From assembly GCF_028279465.1 (NCBI RefSeq), contig NZ_JANQNS010000008.1:186001-250000 (forward strand): 64,000 bases of DNA. The letters run 5' to 3'. Shown piece by piece: positions 45,678 through 53,423 of this stretch (position 1 is its first letter; every line of letters begins with the position of its first letter). The notes below the pieces were generated by a model. The model ran no database searches. It worked only from the letters and a program-made list of their open reading frames with translations, and was not told the DNA's origin. This stretch comes from Parasphingopyxis sp. GTDB taxonomy: Bacteria; Pseudomonadota; Alphaproteobacteria; Sphingomonadales; Sphingomonadaceae. Made by a program: the position numbers and the translations under genes.

Positions 45678-46535
45678 ATGACGAGCTATATTCTGACATT
45701 GACGGCCGAGGACCGGGTCGGCCTCGTCGCGGCGGTGACGGGGTTTCTCGCCAAGCATGACGGCTTTATTCTGGACAGCCAGCAATATGCCGATCTGGAT
45801 ACCGAGCGTTTTTTCATGCGGGTCGAGTTCAAGAGCGCAGGCGTGGATTTTCCGGAGACGATCGAAGCGGTGCAGACCAAATTTTCGGACGTGGCCGACC
45901 GGTATGATCTGCATTGGCATCTCGATGCGAGCGATGCGCCGCCTGCGATCGTCGTCGCGGTATCTAAGGCCAGCCATTGCCTGAACGATCTGCTCCATCG
46001 CCGGAAGACCGGCGCGCTACCCGTCGAGATCGCGGCGGTCGTTTCCAATCACGAGAATTGCCGCGCGTTGACCGAATGGCATGGCGTGCCTTTCCACCAT
46101 CTCCCTGTCAGCGACGGCAATCGCGCGGAACAGGAGCGGCAAATTCTCGCGATCATGGCCGAGGCGGAGGCCGAAACGCTGGTGCTGGCGCGCTACATGC
46201 AGGTCCTGTCGCCCGGGCTCGTCGAGCAGCTGGCCGGACGCTGCATCAACATCCATCACAGCTTCCTGCCCGGCTTCAAAGGGGCCCGGCCCTATCACCG
46301 CGCCTATGAACGCGGCGTCAAACTGATCGGTGCGACCGCGCATTTCGTAACCGCGGATCTCGATGAAGGCCCGATCATCGAACAGGCCGTCGAACGCGTC
46401 GATCACCGCGCCAGCGTCGACGATATGATCCGGATCGGACGCGATATCGAGGCGCAGGTGCTGGCTCGGGCGGTAAAATGGATCGGCGAGCGGCGGGTGC
46501 TGGTAAACGGGGCGCGGACGGTGGTGTTTCGGTGA
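45678..46535 (+). CDS. purU: Formyltetrahydrofolate deformylase
   Basis: Hydrolyses 10-formyl-THF to THF and formate, balancing one-carbon pools and feeding formate to purine synthesis. The 285-residue protein has an N-terminal ACT domain (ILTLTAEDRVGLVAAVTGFL) and a formyl-transferase domain with AAVVSNHENCRALTEW, VLARYMQVLS, the catalytic NIHHSFLPGFKGARPYHRA and VTADLDEGPIIEQ. The longer open frame upstream overlaps the LysR gene and is not conserved, so the ATG at 45678 is the start. Confidence 0.96.
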   Translation: MTSYILTLTAEDRVGLVAAVTGFLAKHDGFILDSQQYADLDTERFFMRVEFKSAGVDFPETIEAVQTKFSDVADRYDLHWHLDASDAPPAIVVAVSKASHCLNDLLHRRKTGALPVEIAAVVSNHENCRALTEWHGVPFHHLPVSDGNRAEQERQILAIMAEAEAETLVLARYMQVLSPGLVEQLAGRCINIHHSFLPGFKGARPYHRAYERGVKLIGATAHFVTADLDEGPIIEQAVERVDHRASVDDMIRIGRDIEAQVLARAVKWIGERRVLVNGARTVVFR

Positions 46536-46755
46536 GTGTTGGCTGACGCTACGGCGCGCTGGCGTCGGAGTGCAACGTGCTCAGAAATCTGCTATGCGAG
46601 TCGCACCACTCGGGGATAAACGCCCGGGCGACATTGACGGGGGCCAAAGTCCCCGCCCAGCCTCCCCGGCGCCGGATGGTGTTACGGGGAGGTTCTCATT
46701 TGCGCGGCGCATTTCCGCTGTGGCTGGATGGGATATGGCTTCGACGGTTGATCGA

Positions 46756-47844
46756 TCAGCGACGAATACGAAACATTGGCGGCGCAAGAGCCACACCGAT
46801 CGACGGTTTTTCACCGATTATTTCGATCTTCGGCGCTGTAGGGGCGCATAGTCGGTGCAATATCTTTTCGATCAGATCGTATGTTAAGCTCATAGCAACG
46901 CAGCTGTGCGGGCCCGCGCCGAAGGGTATCCATGCGGATTGATCTGGCTGGTCGTTCCAGCGTTCGGGGAGAAATTTCTCGGGATCGGGCCAATATTCAG
47001 CATTTCGATGAATGGCATAGGGGCTGACTATGACGCTTTGCTGCGGTGTTACTTGGTGCCCGAGTATATCTATTGGTGCTTCCGGTTGCCTGTCGAACAG
47101 CCACGCGACCGGAAACAGGCGCAAACTCTCGCTCGTCAGATTGCGGGAAGACTCAAACGTGCGTCCATGCTTGAGTGTGAGCATGAGCGTCCAGCTTAGA
47201 GCCAGGCCGACAGAGCTATTGAGGCTGAAGGCGAAACCAAGGAAAACTTCCGCCAACTGAGCGTGGTTGGCGCCTCCACCATGGTCGAAGACGATGTCGA
47301 GCACATCGCGGGGTTCGCCATTCATTCGCACAACATGCGCGTCTCGTTCACGCGCAAAAGCTCTCATGAACGCTCTCCGCCGGAAAAATGCTTTGATGAG
47401 GTGCGGCCTTTTTAGATCGCGATCGTAAATCCTGACCTGAATGATTTCGTCCAGTAAAACATTGAATCGTTTGGAACGTTCGTCGCTGGCCAGAAGAGAT
47501 CTGCTTGCTTTCCCGATCAGCATGCAGCCTCCTTGCGGCCAAAGACTTTCGGCGCCAAGCCCTTCGACAATGGCATCGAAATCACACAAAGATATCCCGG
47601 CAGTGATGAATGCTTTTGCTTTGCGCCCGATTGCGATCTGGGCATCGCGCGGCCCGAACTCTCCGTTGCGGGTTTTGAAAAAGTCGGACCGCTCTTTGAA
47701 TCGATGATCCTTGTTGTGCAGGACGGCTCGCCCGACTTCAGCATCAGCTATGCAGAGTTGATCGGGCGCAATCCAATCGGCTTTTTTGCCGTCCGTTGCA
47801 AGTCTGCCAAGCCATGTTAACGGATCGTCCCGAAAATTTACCAT
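46756..47844 (-). CDS. Atypical cytochrome P450 (RiPP-locus candidate, left arm)
   Basis: A short P450 of 362 residues. It has the ExxR motif ESLRLFP (residues 239-245), PEKFLPERW (288-296), and the heme loop IPFGAGPHSCVAMSL with Cys 315. The I-helix around residues 200-215 (FLGFAFSLNSSVGLALSW) lacks the usual acid-threonine pair, so oxygen activation may differ from standard P450s. The N-terminal half is about 40 residues shorter than usual. The ATG at 47844 follows TGAGGT. It diverges from the precursor peptide and second P450 across an AT-rich spacer. It has its own tiny ORF (47851-47904) directly upstream. No redox partner is nearby. A role in crosslinking the aromatic residues of the adjoining peptide is inferred. 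Confidence 0.88.
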   Translation of the reverse strand: MVNFRDDPLTWLGRLATDGKKADWIAPDQLCIADAEVGRAVLHNKDHRFKERSDFFKTRNGEFGPRDAQIAIGRKAKAFITAGISLCDFDAIVEGLGAESLWPQGGCMLIGKASRSLLASDERSKRFNVLLDEIIQVRIYDRDLKRPHLIKAFFRRRAFMRAFARERDAHVVRMNGEPRDVLDIVFDHGGGANHAQLAEVFLGFAFSLNSSVGLALSWTLMLTLKHGRTFESSRNLTSESLRLFPVAWLFDRQPEAPIDILGHQVTPQQSVIVSPYAIHRNAEYWPDPEKFLPERWNDQPDQSAWIPFGAGPHSCVAMSLTYDLIEKILHRLCAPTAPKIEIIGEKPSIGVALAPPMFRIRR

Positions 47845-47850
47845 TTTACC

Positions 47851-47904
47851 TCAAATAAAGCGCCACTTTTTATTTAACTTCCGTAACAAATACTGAATAC
47901 CCAT
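47851..47904 (-). CDS. Tiny ORF directly upstream of the left P450
   Basis: A 17-residue ORF (MGIQYLLRKLNKKWRFI) ends six bases before the P450 ATG. It is basic and carries Tyr, Trp and Phe, so it could be a second very short precursor or a translational leader. The ribosome binding site is weak (GGCAAG), and an ORF this short can occur by chance in an AT-rich spacer. Confidence 0.25.
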   Translation of the reverse strand: MGIQYLLRKLNKKWRFI

Positions 47905-47937
47905 GATTCTTGCCAATGTTAAGCTTTTGTTAAATAA

Positions 47938-47967
47938 TTGACATTTCTTGCTCTTAAGTGCGATTAC
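47938..47967 (+). promoter_or_regulatory. Candidate promoter of the aromatic peptide gene
   Basis: A perfect -35 hexamer TTGACA (47938-47943) is followed after 17 bases by CGATTA, a weak -10 match, about 40 bases before the peptide gene's ATG. The surrounding 150 bases are much more AT-rich than the flanking genes, as expected for a divergent promoter region. Confidence 0.4.
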
Positions 47968-48006
47968 TTACATTTGCTGGGGGTTTCAAGTCTGCGGAGA
48001 GAAAAA

Positions 48007-48102
48007 ATGAAGAAACTATTTCGTACAATACGGTCCAAGATGAACATGAGGCCTACGGCGTGTCCCGCTGGCTGGAGCTGGTGGTACTACATCGAGGTTT
48101 AG
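48007..48102 (+). CDS. Putative RiPP precursor peptide rich in Trp and Tyr
   Basis: A 31-residue ORF with GGAGAG five bases before its ATG. The first 15 residues are strongly basic with two further Met residues (a short leader: Lys 2, 3, 11; Arg 6, 9, 15). The last 11 are aromatic: AGWSWWYYIEV, with Trp 23, 25, 26 and Tyr 27, 28. A Cys-Pro (19-20) separates the parts. The gene is followed by a perfect hairpin and then a P450 gene 62 bases downstream, and a second P450 diverges upstream. Short precursors with aromatic-rich tails next to P450 genes are the hallmark of biarylitide- and tryptorubin-type peptides, in which P450s join aromatic side chains. It lies in a different frame from the upstream extension of the P450 ORF. 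Unproven, but the ribosome binding site, composition and position agree. Confidence 0.6.
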   Translation: MKKLFRTIRSKMNMRPTACPAGWSWWYYIEV

Positions 48103-48115
48103 GTTTCTTCGGATG

Positions 48116-48147
48116 CACAGCGCAGCACTCTTTCGTGCTGCGCTGTG
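48116..48147 (+). terminator. Perfect 13-bp hairpin between peptide gene and P450 (attenuator)
   Basis: CACAGCGCAGCAC (48116-48128) and GTGCTGCGCTGTG (48135-48147) pair perfectly around the loop TCTTTC, 13 bases after the peptide stop codon and 17 before the P450 ATG. There is only TTA after it, so partial termination or mRNA stabilisation is more likely than a full stop. Such hairpins commonly let a precursor be made in excess over its modifying enzyme. Confidence 0.8.
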
Positions 48148-48164
48148 TTATCGGAATCGGCGCC

Positions 48165-49385
48165 ATGAGCGAAACCAATACGGTCGCCTCGCTTGTCAAG
48201 AGGGTGGAAAGCGACGGCCCCATATTCGAAGTGTCCAACGGACTGCTCGGCGTGTTTTGCCCGGCGACCGTTACTGATATCGAGGCGGCAAATTCGAAGA
48301 ACGCCACTCTGCCGCATAGGTTATCGGATTTCCTGCCCGGGCAGCGCCATCAAGAGCCCCCCCTTTGGACAGACATAAGACAAGCGCTGCAAATACGGAG
48401 CCGACAGCAGAACTGCCGGAAATTTCTCGAGCCGCTGCATCGTCGGATGCGGGCATCATTGGATCTGGCAACCAATGCGAATGCCGATCAAGATCTCACG
48501 ATGCTGGTCGGAAAAATGATCTCCGAAAGCCTTATTCCCCTGGTGGTTGACGGGATGGGCCGTAAGTGTGCGCAAGCCGTGGAACGCGACCGCATCCACA
48601 AAGTCGAAACCATGATAAGCAACGCGCACGCAACAAGTGGCTTGTCGGATAAGTTGAAAGAAGCGTTGATCCAGATCAGTGCAGGCCGTGCGATCAAGGC
48701 ACACATGGTGAAACTCCGTAACGGTTCCGTCCGTCAAAGGGATGATTTTGCTCGGGCAGTTCTGGATTTCGACGAGAATCTAACAGCCGATCGCGCAGCG
48801 TATCTCGTCACGACCATTCTGACAGCGATTGTTGGCGCCCCCGGTACTGTGGCGGCCGGCGCATTGTTCGAGCTGATCCGGCATCCGCATTGGGCGGATA
48901 TGATCGCCGAGGAATTTCGGAGTTTAAGCGAGGACGAACTTTATGACGATCTGCCGCGTAGCGTGCCGATAGCCCATCAGTTCGCGCGAGAGGTCCTTCG
49001 GCTGTGGAGTTTTCCGCTTATCACAGTCCGGCGCGCCTCATGTCCGATCGAAGTCCGGGACTTTTCTGTCGCGGAAGACGGGCACTATTGCCTGAGTTCC
49101 TATGTGACCCATCACAACCGGCAATTCTGGGACAATGCGGAGCATTTCGATCCGGAACGCTGGAGTTCGCGGAAGACCGTAAAGGAAAACGGCGCATATG
49201 TGCCGTTTGGCTGGGCGCCGCGTACCTGCCCCGGAGCTGCGCTAGGCCTTTCGCAACTGCTGTTGTTCATGCAGCTGATGACGGTCGAATATGCCGTCAG
49301 GCTCAAAGATCCTCACAAGCTCCAAAAAAAACTCGATGGGTTGGCTTTACCGCAAGGCCTTTTTGGGCAGGTGGTGCGCCGATAA
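48165..49385 (+). CDS. Atypical cytochrome P450 (RiPP-locus candidate, right arm)
   Basis: A 406-residue P450 when read from the ATG at 48165. The frame is open further upstream, but that part overlaps the peptide gene and hairpin and does not look like a P450. Motifs: ExxR in FAREVLRLW (276-279), HFDPERW (to 333), heme loop VPFGWAPRTCPGAALGL with Cys 355. The I-helix AIVGAPGTVAAG (221-232) keeps the threonine but has Gly where an acid is usual. It is only distantly similar to the left P450 (46756-47844), so the two are not a recent duplication. It is probably co-transcribed with the peptide gene. Its predicted role is oxidative crosslinking of Trp/Tyr side chains, by inference from context. 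Confidence 0.9.
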   Translation: MSETNTVASLVKRVESDGPIFEVSNGLLGVFCPATVTDIEAANSKNATLPHRLSDFLPGQRHQEPPLWTDIRQALQIRSRQQNCRKFLEPLHRRMRASLDLATNANADQDLTMLVGKMISESLIPLVVDGMGRKCAQAVERDRIHKVETMISNAHATSGLSDKLKEALIQISAGRAIKAHMVKLRNGSVRQRDDFARAVLDFDENLTADRAAYLVTTILTAIVGAPGTVAAGALFELIRHPHWADMIAEEFRSLSEDELYDDLPRSVPIAHQFAREVLRLWSFPLITVRRASCPIEVRDFSVAEDGHYCLSSYVTHHNRQFWDNAEHFDPERWSSRKTVKENGAYVPFGWAPRTCPGAALGLSQLLLFMQLMTVEYAVRLKDPHKLQKKLDGLALPQGLFGQVVRR

Positions 49386-49407
49386 AGCGCGCCTTTCGAT
49401 GACGGTT

Positions 49408-49429
49408 GCCGGGAGTCATGTGTCCCGGC
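49408..49429 (+). terminator. Stem-loop after the right P450 gene
   Basis: GCCGGGA and TCCCGGC pair perfectly around an 8-base loop, 23 bases after the P450 stop codon. No uridine run follows. It probably marks the end of the peptide-P450 unit before parC. Confidence 0.5.
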
Positions 49430-49580
49430 CTAAATACGAACCACGGGTTCAAACCCTGCGATACCATTCTGGCATGAACAGTCGGGGCCATGTTCAAAGG
49501 CCAAGATACTGTGCTGCAAAATCGATTTGCTGTGGAAATCCGGGTCGCCCGGATCGCACTCCGCTGCTAATCCGCGAGCC

Positions 49581-51851
49581 ATGACGACCGATACCGCCGA
49601 TCCGCCCGAACCCGCCGACGATCCGTTCGATCGGATCGTCGATGCGCCGTTCGATGAGGCGATCTCTGAACGTTATCTCGTCTATGCGCTCTCGACGATC
49701 ACCGCGCGCTCGCTGCCCGACCTGCGCGACGGGCTGAAGCCGGTCCATCGCCGCCTGTTATGGGCGATGCGGCAGCTCAAGCTCGGCCCCGACAGCGCCT
49801 ACAAAAAATGTGCGCGCGTCGTTGGCGATGTGATCGGGAAATATCATCCGCATGGCGATCAGAGCGTCTATGACGCGATGGTCCGGCTCGCCCAGCCATT
49901 TTCGATGCGTTATCCGCTCGTCGACGGGCAGGGTAATTTCGGCAATATCGACGGCGATAACGCGGCGGCCATGCGCTATACCGAAGCGCGGCTGACCCAG
50001 GCGGCGATCGACCTGATGGACGGGCTGGCCGAAGGCACGGTCGATTTCCGTCCGACCTATAATGGCGAGGAGGAAGAGCCGGAGATTTTCCCGGGGCTCT
50101 TTCCGAACCTGCTCGCGAACGGGGCGAGCGGCATCGCGGTCGGCATGGCGACATCGATCCCGCCGCACAATGTCGCCGAGCTGATCGATGCCGCCACCCA
50201 CCTGATCGATAATCCCAGGGCCGAAGAGGCCGAGCTGATGGATTTCGTGCAGGGGCCGGACCTCCCCACCGGCGGTATTCTCGTCGATAGCAAGGAGATT
50301 ATCGCCGAGGCCTATCGCACGGGGCGGGGCGCATTCCGCGTCCGCGCGCGCTGGCATCAGGAGGATCTCGGGCGCGGCACTTGGGAAGCGGTGATCACCG
50401 AAATCCCGTTTCAGGTCGCAAAGGGCAAGCTGATCGAACAGATCGCCGCGCTGATTGCCGACAAGAAACTGCCGATCCTCGCGGACGTGCGCGACGAGAG
50501 TGACGAAGAGATCCGCATCGTCCTCGAACCCAAGAGCCGGACGGTCGAGCCCGACGTGCTGATGGACTCGCTGTTCCGGCTGACGGATCTCGAGACGCGC
50601 ATCGGCCTCAACCTCAATGTGCTCGATGCGGACCGCACACCGCGCGTGATGAGCCTCAAAGAGGTGCTCAAGGAATGGCTGACGCATCAATTTGTGGTGC
50701 TGGTCCGCCGTTCCGAGTTCCGCCTCGGCAAGATCGACGACCGGGTCGAGCTGCTCGACGGCTATATCGTCGCGTACCTGAACTTGGACCGGATCATCGA
50801 GATCATTCGCTATGAGGACGAACCGAAACAGGTGATGATGGCGGAGTTCAAGCTGTCCGACCGCCAGGCCGAGGCGATCCTCAACATGCGCCTCCGCAAC
50901 CTGCGCAAGCTCGAGGAAATGGAGCTCCGGCAGGAGCGCGAGGATCTGCTGAAAGAACGCGCGGAGCTGGATAAATTGCTCAACTCCAAGGCGCGGCAGA
51001 AGACGCGGCTGAAGGAGGACCTGGCCGGCCTGCTCAAGACCTATGGCGCGGACACCGCGCTCGGCCGCCGTCGCTCCTCGCTCGAAGAGGCCGCTCCGCC
51101 CAAGGAAATCCCGCTTGAGGCGATGATCGAGAAGGAGCCGATCACGGTCGTCATGTCCGAAAAGGGCTGGATCCGCGCGATGAAGGGTCATGTCGACACC
51201 GCCGGGCTCGCCAAGCTGAAGTATAAGGAAGGCGATGGCCCGGCTTTCGATTTCCACGCCCAGACGACCGACAAGCTGCTGCTCGCCGCCGACAATGGCC
51301 GCATATACACGCTCGCCGCCGACAAGCTGCCCGGCGCGCGCGGCTTCGGCGATCCCGTGCGCTCGATGGTCGATGTAGAAGACGGCGCGGAGATCGCCGG
51401 TCTCGTGAAGGTGGAGGAGGGCGGCAGGCTGCTGCTCGCCAGCACGGCAGGCAAGGGCTTCGTCGCCAGGGCGGAGGAGATTGTCAGCACGACGCGCAAG
51501 GGCAAGGTCGTGGCGAACGTCAAGGCCGGGGCCAAGCTCCGCGTCGTCCGCGCGATCCCTGCGGGCGCGGATCACATCGCGGCGATCGGCGAGAACCGCA
51601 AGCTGCTGATCTTTGAACTCGAAGCGCTCCCCGAAATGGCGCGCGGCCAGGGCATCATGCTGCAGAAATACAAGGACGGCGGACTATCGGACGCGCTGGC
51701 TTTCGTACTCGACGACGGCCTGAGCTGGGCGATGGGCGGCGATACGGGCCGCACGCGCACCGAGACCGAGCTCGGCGACTGGATCGGCAATCGCGGGACG
51801 GCGGGCCGGTTGCCGCCCCGGGGTTTCCCTCAGGATAACCGGTTCGGCTAG
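49581..51851 (+). CDS. parC: DNA topoisomerase IV subunit A
   Basis: The 756-residue breakage-reunion subunit of topoisomerase IV, which unlinks replicated chromosomes. The N-terminal core contains [31 protein letters not shown], the [11 protein letters not shown] segment with the active-site tyrosine, and the quinolone-region [14 protein letters not shown]. The GyrA-like C-terminal beta-pinwheel follows from about residue 510 ([10 protein letters not shown]). The ATG at 49581 was preferred over an unconserved extension. The last four bases overlap the convergent NTF2-like gene. Confidence 0.97.
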   Translation: MTTDTADPPEPADDPFDRIVDAPFDEAISERYLVYALSTITARSLPDLRDGLKPVHRRLLWAMRQLKLGPDSAYKKCARVVGDVIGKYHPHGDQSVYDAMVRLAQPFSMRYPLVDGQGNFGNIDGDNAAAMRYTEARLTQAAIDLMDGLAEGTVDFRPTYNGEEEEPEIFPGLFPNLLANGASGIAVGMATSIPPHNVAELIDAATHLIDNPRAEEAELMDFVQGPDLPTGGILVDSKEIIAEAYRTGRGAFRVRARWHQEDLGRGTWEAVITEIPFQVAKGKLIEQIAALIADKKLPILADVRDESDEEIRIVLEPKSRTVEPDVLMDSLFRLTDLETRIGLNLNVLDADRTPRVMSLKEVLKEWLTHQFVVLVRRSEFRLGKIDDRVELLDGYIVAYLNLDRIIEIIRYEDEPKQVMMAEFKLSDRQAEAILNMRLRNLRKLEEMELRQEREDLLKERAELDKLLNSKARQKTRLKEDLAGLLKTYGADTALGRRRSSLEEAAPPKEIPLEAMIEKEPITVVMSEKGWIRAMKGHVDTAGLAKLKYKEGDGPAFDFHAQTTDKLLLAADNGRIYTLAADKLPGARGFGDPVRSMVDVEDGAEIAGLVKVEEGGRLLLASTAGKGFVARAEEIVSTTRKGKVVANVKAGAKLRVVRAIPAGADHIAAIGENRKLLIFELEALPEMARGQGIMLQKYKDGGLSDALAFVLDDGLSWAMGGDTGRTRTETELGDWIGNRGTAGRLPPRGFPQDNRFG

Positions 51852-52219
51852 TCGGCGATCTGCATCCGCCAGACGGCTTTCCACGCGTTGCCGCTCCGGT
51901 TCAGAGCTAGCACTTCGCGGCCATCGGCCTCGTGGCGCTCGTCTTCTGTTTTCCAGGTCATCGACCAGCGATATTCGAGGATCGCGGTGTTGCCGCTCTC
52001 GGTTATGATGGTGTCGCCAGTTTCGTAGCGTTCGACTTCGGCGCGGGCCATGAAACCGCGATAGCTCTCGATTGCGGCTTCGATGCCTACGATCCGGGCA
52101 CTGCCGCGCGGCGCGACGATCACGATATTCTCGTCCAGATAGTCCTTCAGATCGTCAAAGCGCCCATCTTGCCAGCAGCGGTCCATAGCGACAGCGAAAT
52201 CGGCGAGGGGCTGCGTCAT
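51848..52219 (-). CDS. NTF2-like (SnoaL/DUF4440-type) protein
   Basis: A 123-residue protein with a cone-fold pattern: an N-terminal helix with [20 protein letters not shown], then [22 protein letters not shown] and beta strands ending in [11 protein letters not shown]. Such proteins are small ligand-binding or isomerase folds; the function cannot be assigned. The ATG at 52219 is preferred over one 12 codons upstream. It is convergent with parC, overlapping by four bases, and downstream of the ECF sigma operon on the same strand. Confidence 0.75.
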   Translation of the reverse strand: MTQPLADFAVAMDRCWQDGRFDDLKDYLDENIVIVAPRGSARIVGIEAAIESYRGFMARAEVERYETGDTIITESGNTAILEYRWSMTWKTEDERHEADGREVLALNRSGNAWKAVWRMQIAD

Positions 52220-52255
52220 GGCTGCCCGATTAGCAGTTTGTATTGGGCGAGCCAA

Positions 52256-52627
52256 TCAGCCCCGCTCCTCCATCCGCGCCACGCGCAGTTCGATCCGTTT
52301 CAGCTCGCGCAGCACGGCCATCAGGTTCATCCGCTCGAAGAACCATTGCTTGGTCATGCCCACGCCGACCAGGGCGGCGAGCGCGCCAACGCTCCAGAGG
52401 ATGATTTCGCGCGTGCCCTCCACGGTGAACATCTGCCAGATTGCGTAAAACATGAAGGCGGACATCGGGAACAGGATCACGAACACCAGCTTCGCCCAGC
52501 CGCCGAGCGGCCCGCTCAGCGTGTCGCCGATCTGCGCGAAAAGCCCGCGCTCGCTGTCCAGCTCTTTGAGGAACGCCTCGTCGTCCGCGTCGAGTGCAGC
52601 GCGGAGCCTGTCGTCGAATTCGGTCAT
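52256..52627 (-). CDS. Small membrane protein encoded with the ECF sigma factor (DUF6768-like)
   Basis: A 123-residue protein with an acidic N-terminus (MTEFDDRLRAALDADDEAFL), two central hydrophobic helices (AKLVFVILFPMSAFMFYAIW and IILWSVGALAALVGVGM) and a C-terminal helix of heptad type (VLRELKRIELRVARMEERG). Its ATG overlaps the sigma-factor stop by one base. The position and topology suggest it takes the anti-sigma role, although it lacks a zinc anti-sigma motif. I believe it matches DUF6768, from memory only. Confidence 0.8.
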   Translation of the reverse strand: MTEFDDRLRAALDADDEAFLKELDSERGLFAQIGDTLSGPLGGWAKLVFVILFPMSAFMFYAIWQMFTVEGTREIILWSVGALAALVGVGMTKQWFFERMNLMAVLRELKRIELRVARMEERG

Positions 52628-53163
52628 CAGTCTTCTCCTTCCAATAGGGTCTTGAGCGTCTTGCGCGCGGTAAAAATCCGCGATTTCACCGTGCCGAGCG
52701 GCACGCCGGTCGCCGCCGCGATCTCGTCCAGCTTCAACCGCTCGACGAAATAGAGCGTTGCGGCGATCCGCTGGTCGTCGGGCAGCCGGCCGAACGCTTC
52801 GGCGATGGCCGCCTGGTCCTCGCCGCGCGGCGAAATGACGGGCGCATTGGCCTCGGTCAGTTCGTCCGAACGCGGCCGATGCACGGCATGGGCCCGGATC
52901 CGGTCGGCGCAACGGCGGCGCAGGATCGTGAAGGCCCAGGCCGGAAATTTCGCCGGATCGCCGAGCTTCTTCAGCCCGGCGACAATGCCGAGCCAGGTTT
53001 CCTGCACGGCCTCGCGCGCCAGCTCGTCATCGCCGGTAAAGCGCCGCGCCGAGCGCAACAGCCGCGGATGCCAGCGGCTGGCCAGCCGCTCCAGCGCCCG
53101 CCGGTCGCCATTCTGGACATGCAGCACGAGCAGCTCGTCAAATACCCGCCCGCTTCGATCCAT
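52627..53163 (-). CDS. ECF-type RNA polymerase sigma factor
   Basis: A 178-residue sigma factor. Region 2 covers about residues 20-90 (LARWHPRLLRSARR-like opening, DELAREAVQETWLGIVAGL, FPAWAFTILRRRCADRIR) and region 4 about 115-170 (AFGRLPDDQRIAATLYFVER, LDEIAAATGVPLGTVKSRIF). It is co-transcribed and overlaps with the small membrane protein gene, its probable regulator. The stress or signal it answers to is unknown. Confidence 0.93.
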   Translation of the reverse strand: MDRSGRVFDELLVLHVQNGDRRALERLASRWHPRLLRSARRFTGDDELAREAVQETWLGIVAGLKKLGDPAKFPAWAFTILRRRCADRIRAHAVHRPRSDELTEANAPVISPRGEDQAAIAEAFGRLPDDQRIAATLYFVERLKLDEIAAATGVPLGTVKSRIFTARKTLKTLLEGED

Positions 53164-53278
53164 CCAGAAAACCTCCCGTTACGCGTATATAGTCGGCGGG
53201 GGAGGGGAAAAGGTTCATTGGTTTTTCGGTGTCATGCTGAATGTATTTCGAGCTGATCCCGCTCAAACAAATAACACC

Positions 53279-53360
53279 CGTCATCCCAGCGAAAGCTGGG
53301 ATCTCAGGCGGCTAGGCAAAGCGTATATGGCCGGAGATTCCAGCTTTCGCTGGAATGACG
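53279..53360. repeat. REP-like inverted pair
   Basis: Two 27-base arms (53279-53305 and 53334-53360) are inverted copies differing at two positions. Each arm is itself a small hairpin (CCCAGC-gaaa-GCTGGG and TCCAGC-tttc-GCTGGA), and the two differences are compensatory within those hairpins, so pairing is kept. This is typical of sphingomonad intergenic REP/BIME elements. It lies between the cca gene and the sigma-factor gene. Confidence 0.85.
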
Positions 53361-53423
53361 TGATCGCATTTCCACAATGGACGTTCGGAAAGAGATCATC
53401 CCGAAACACGTTTGGCATGATAG

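Noticed and set aside
44641-46535. 482-residue fused ORF (LysR part plus purU)
   Set aside because: The upstream part is out of frame with the LysR gene and not conserved; purU starts at 45678.
47958-48164. Upstream extension of the right P450 reading frame (69 extra codons)
   Set aside because: It overlaps the small peptide gene and the hairpin, has no P450 similarity, and the ATG at 48165 gives the normal length of 406 residues.
49440-49476. tRNA T-arm-like string GGGTTCAAACCC followed by CCA
   Set aside because: The flanking bases do not pair as a T-stem or acceptor stem and no anticodon arm lies upstream.
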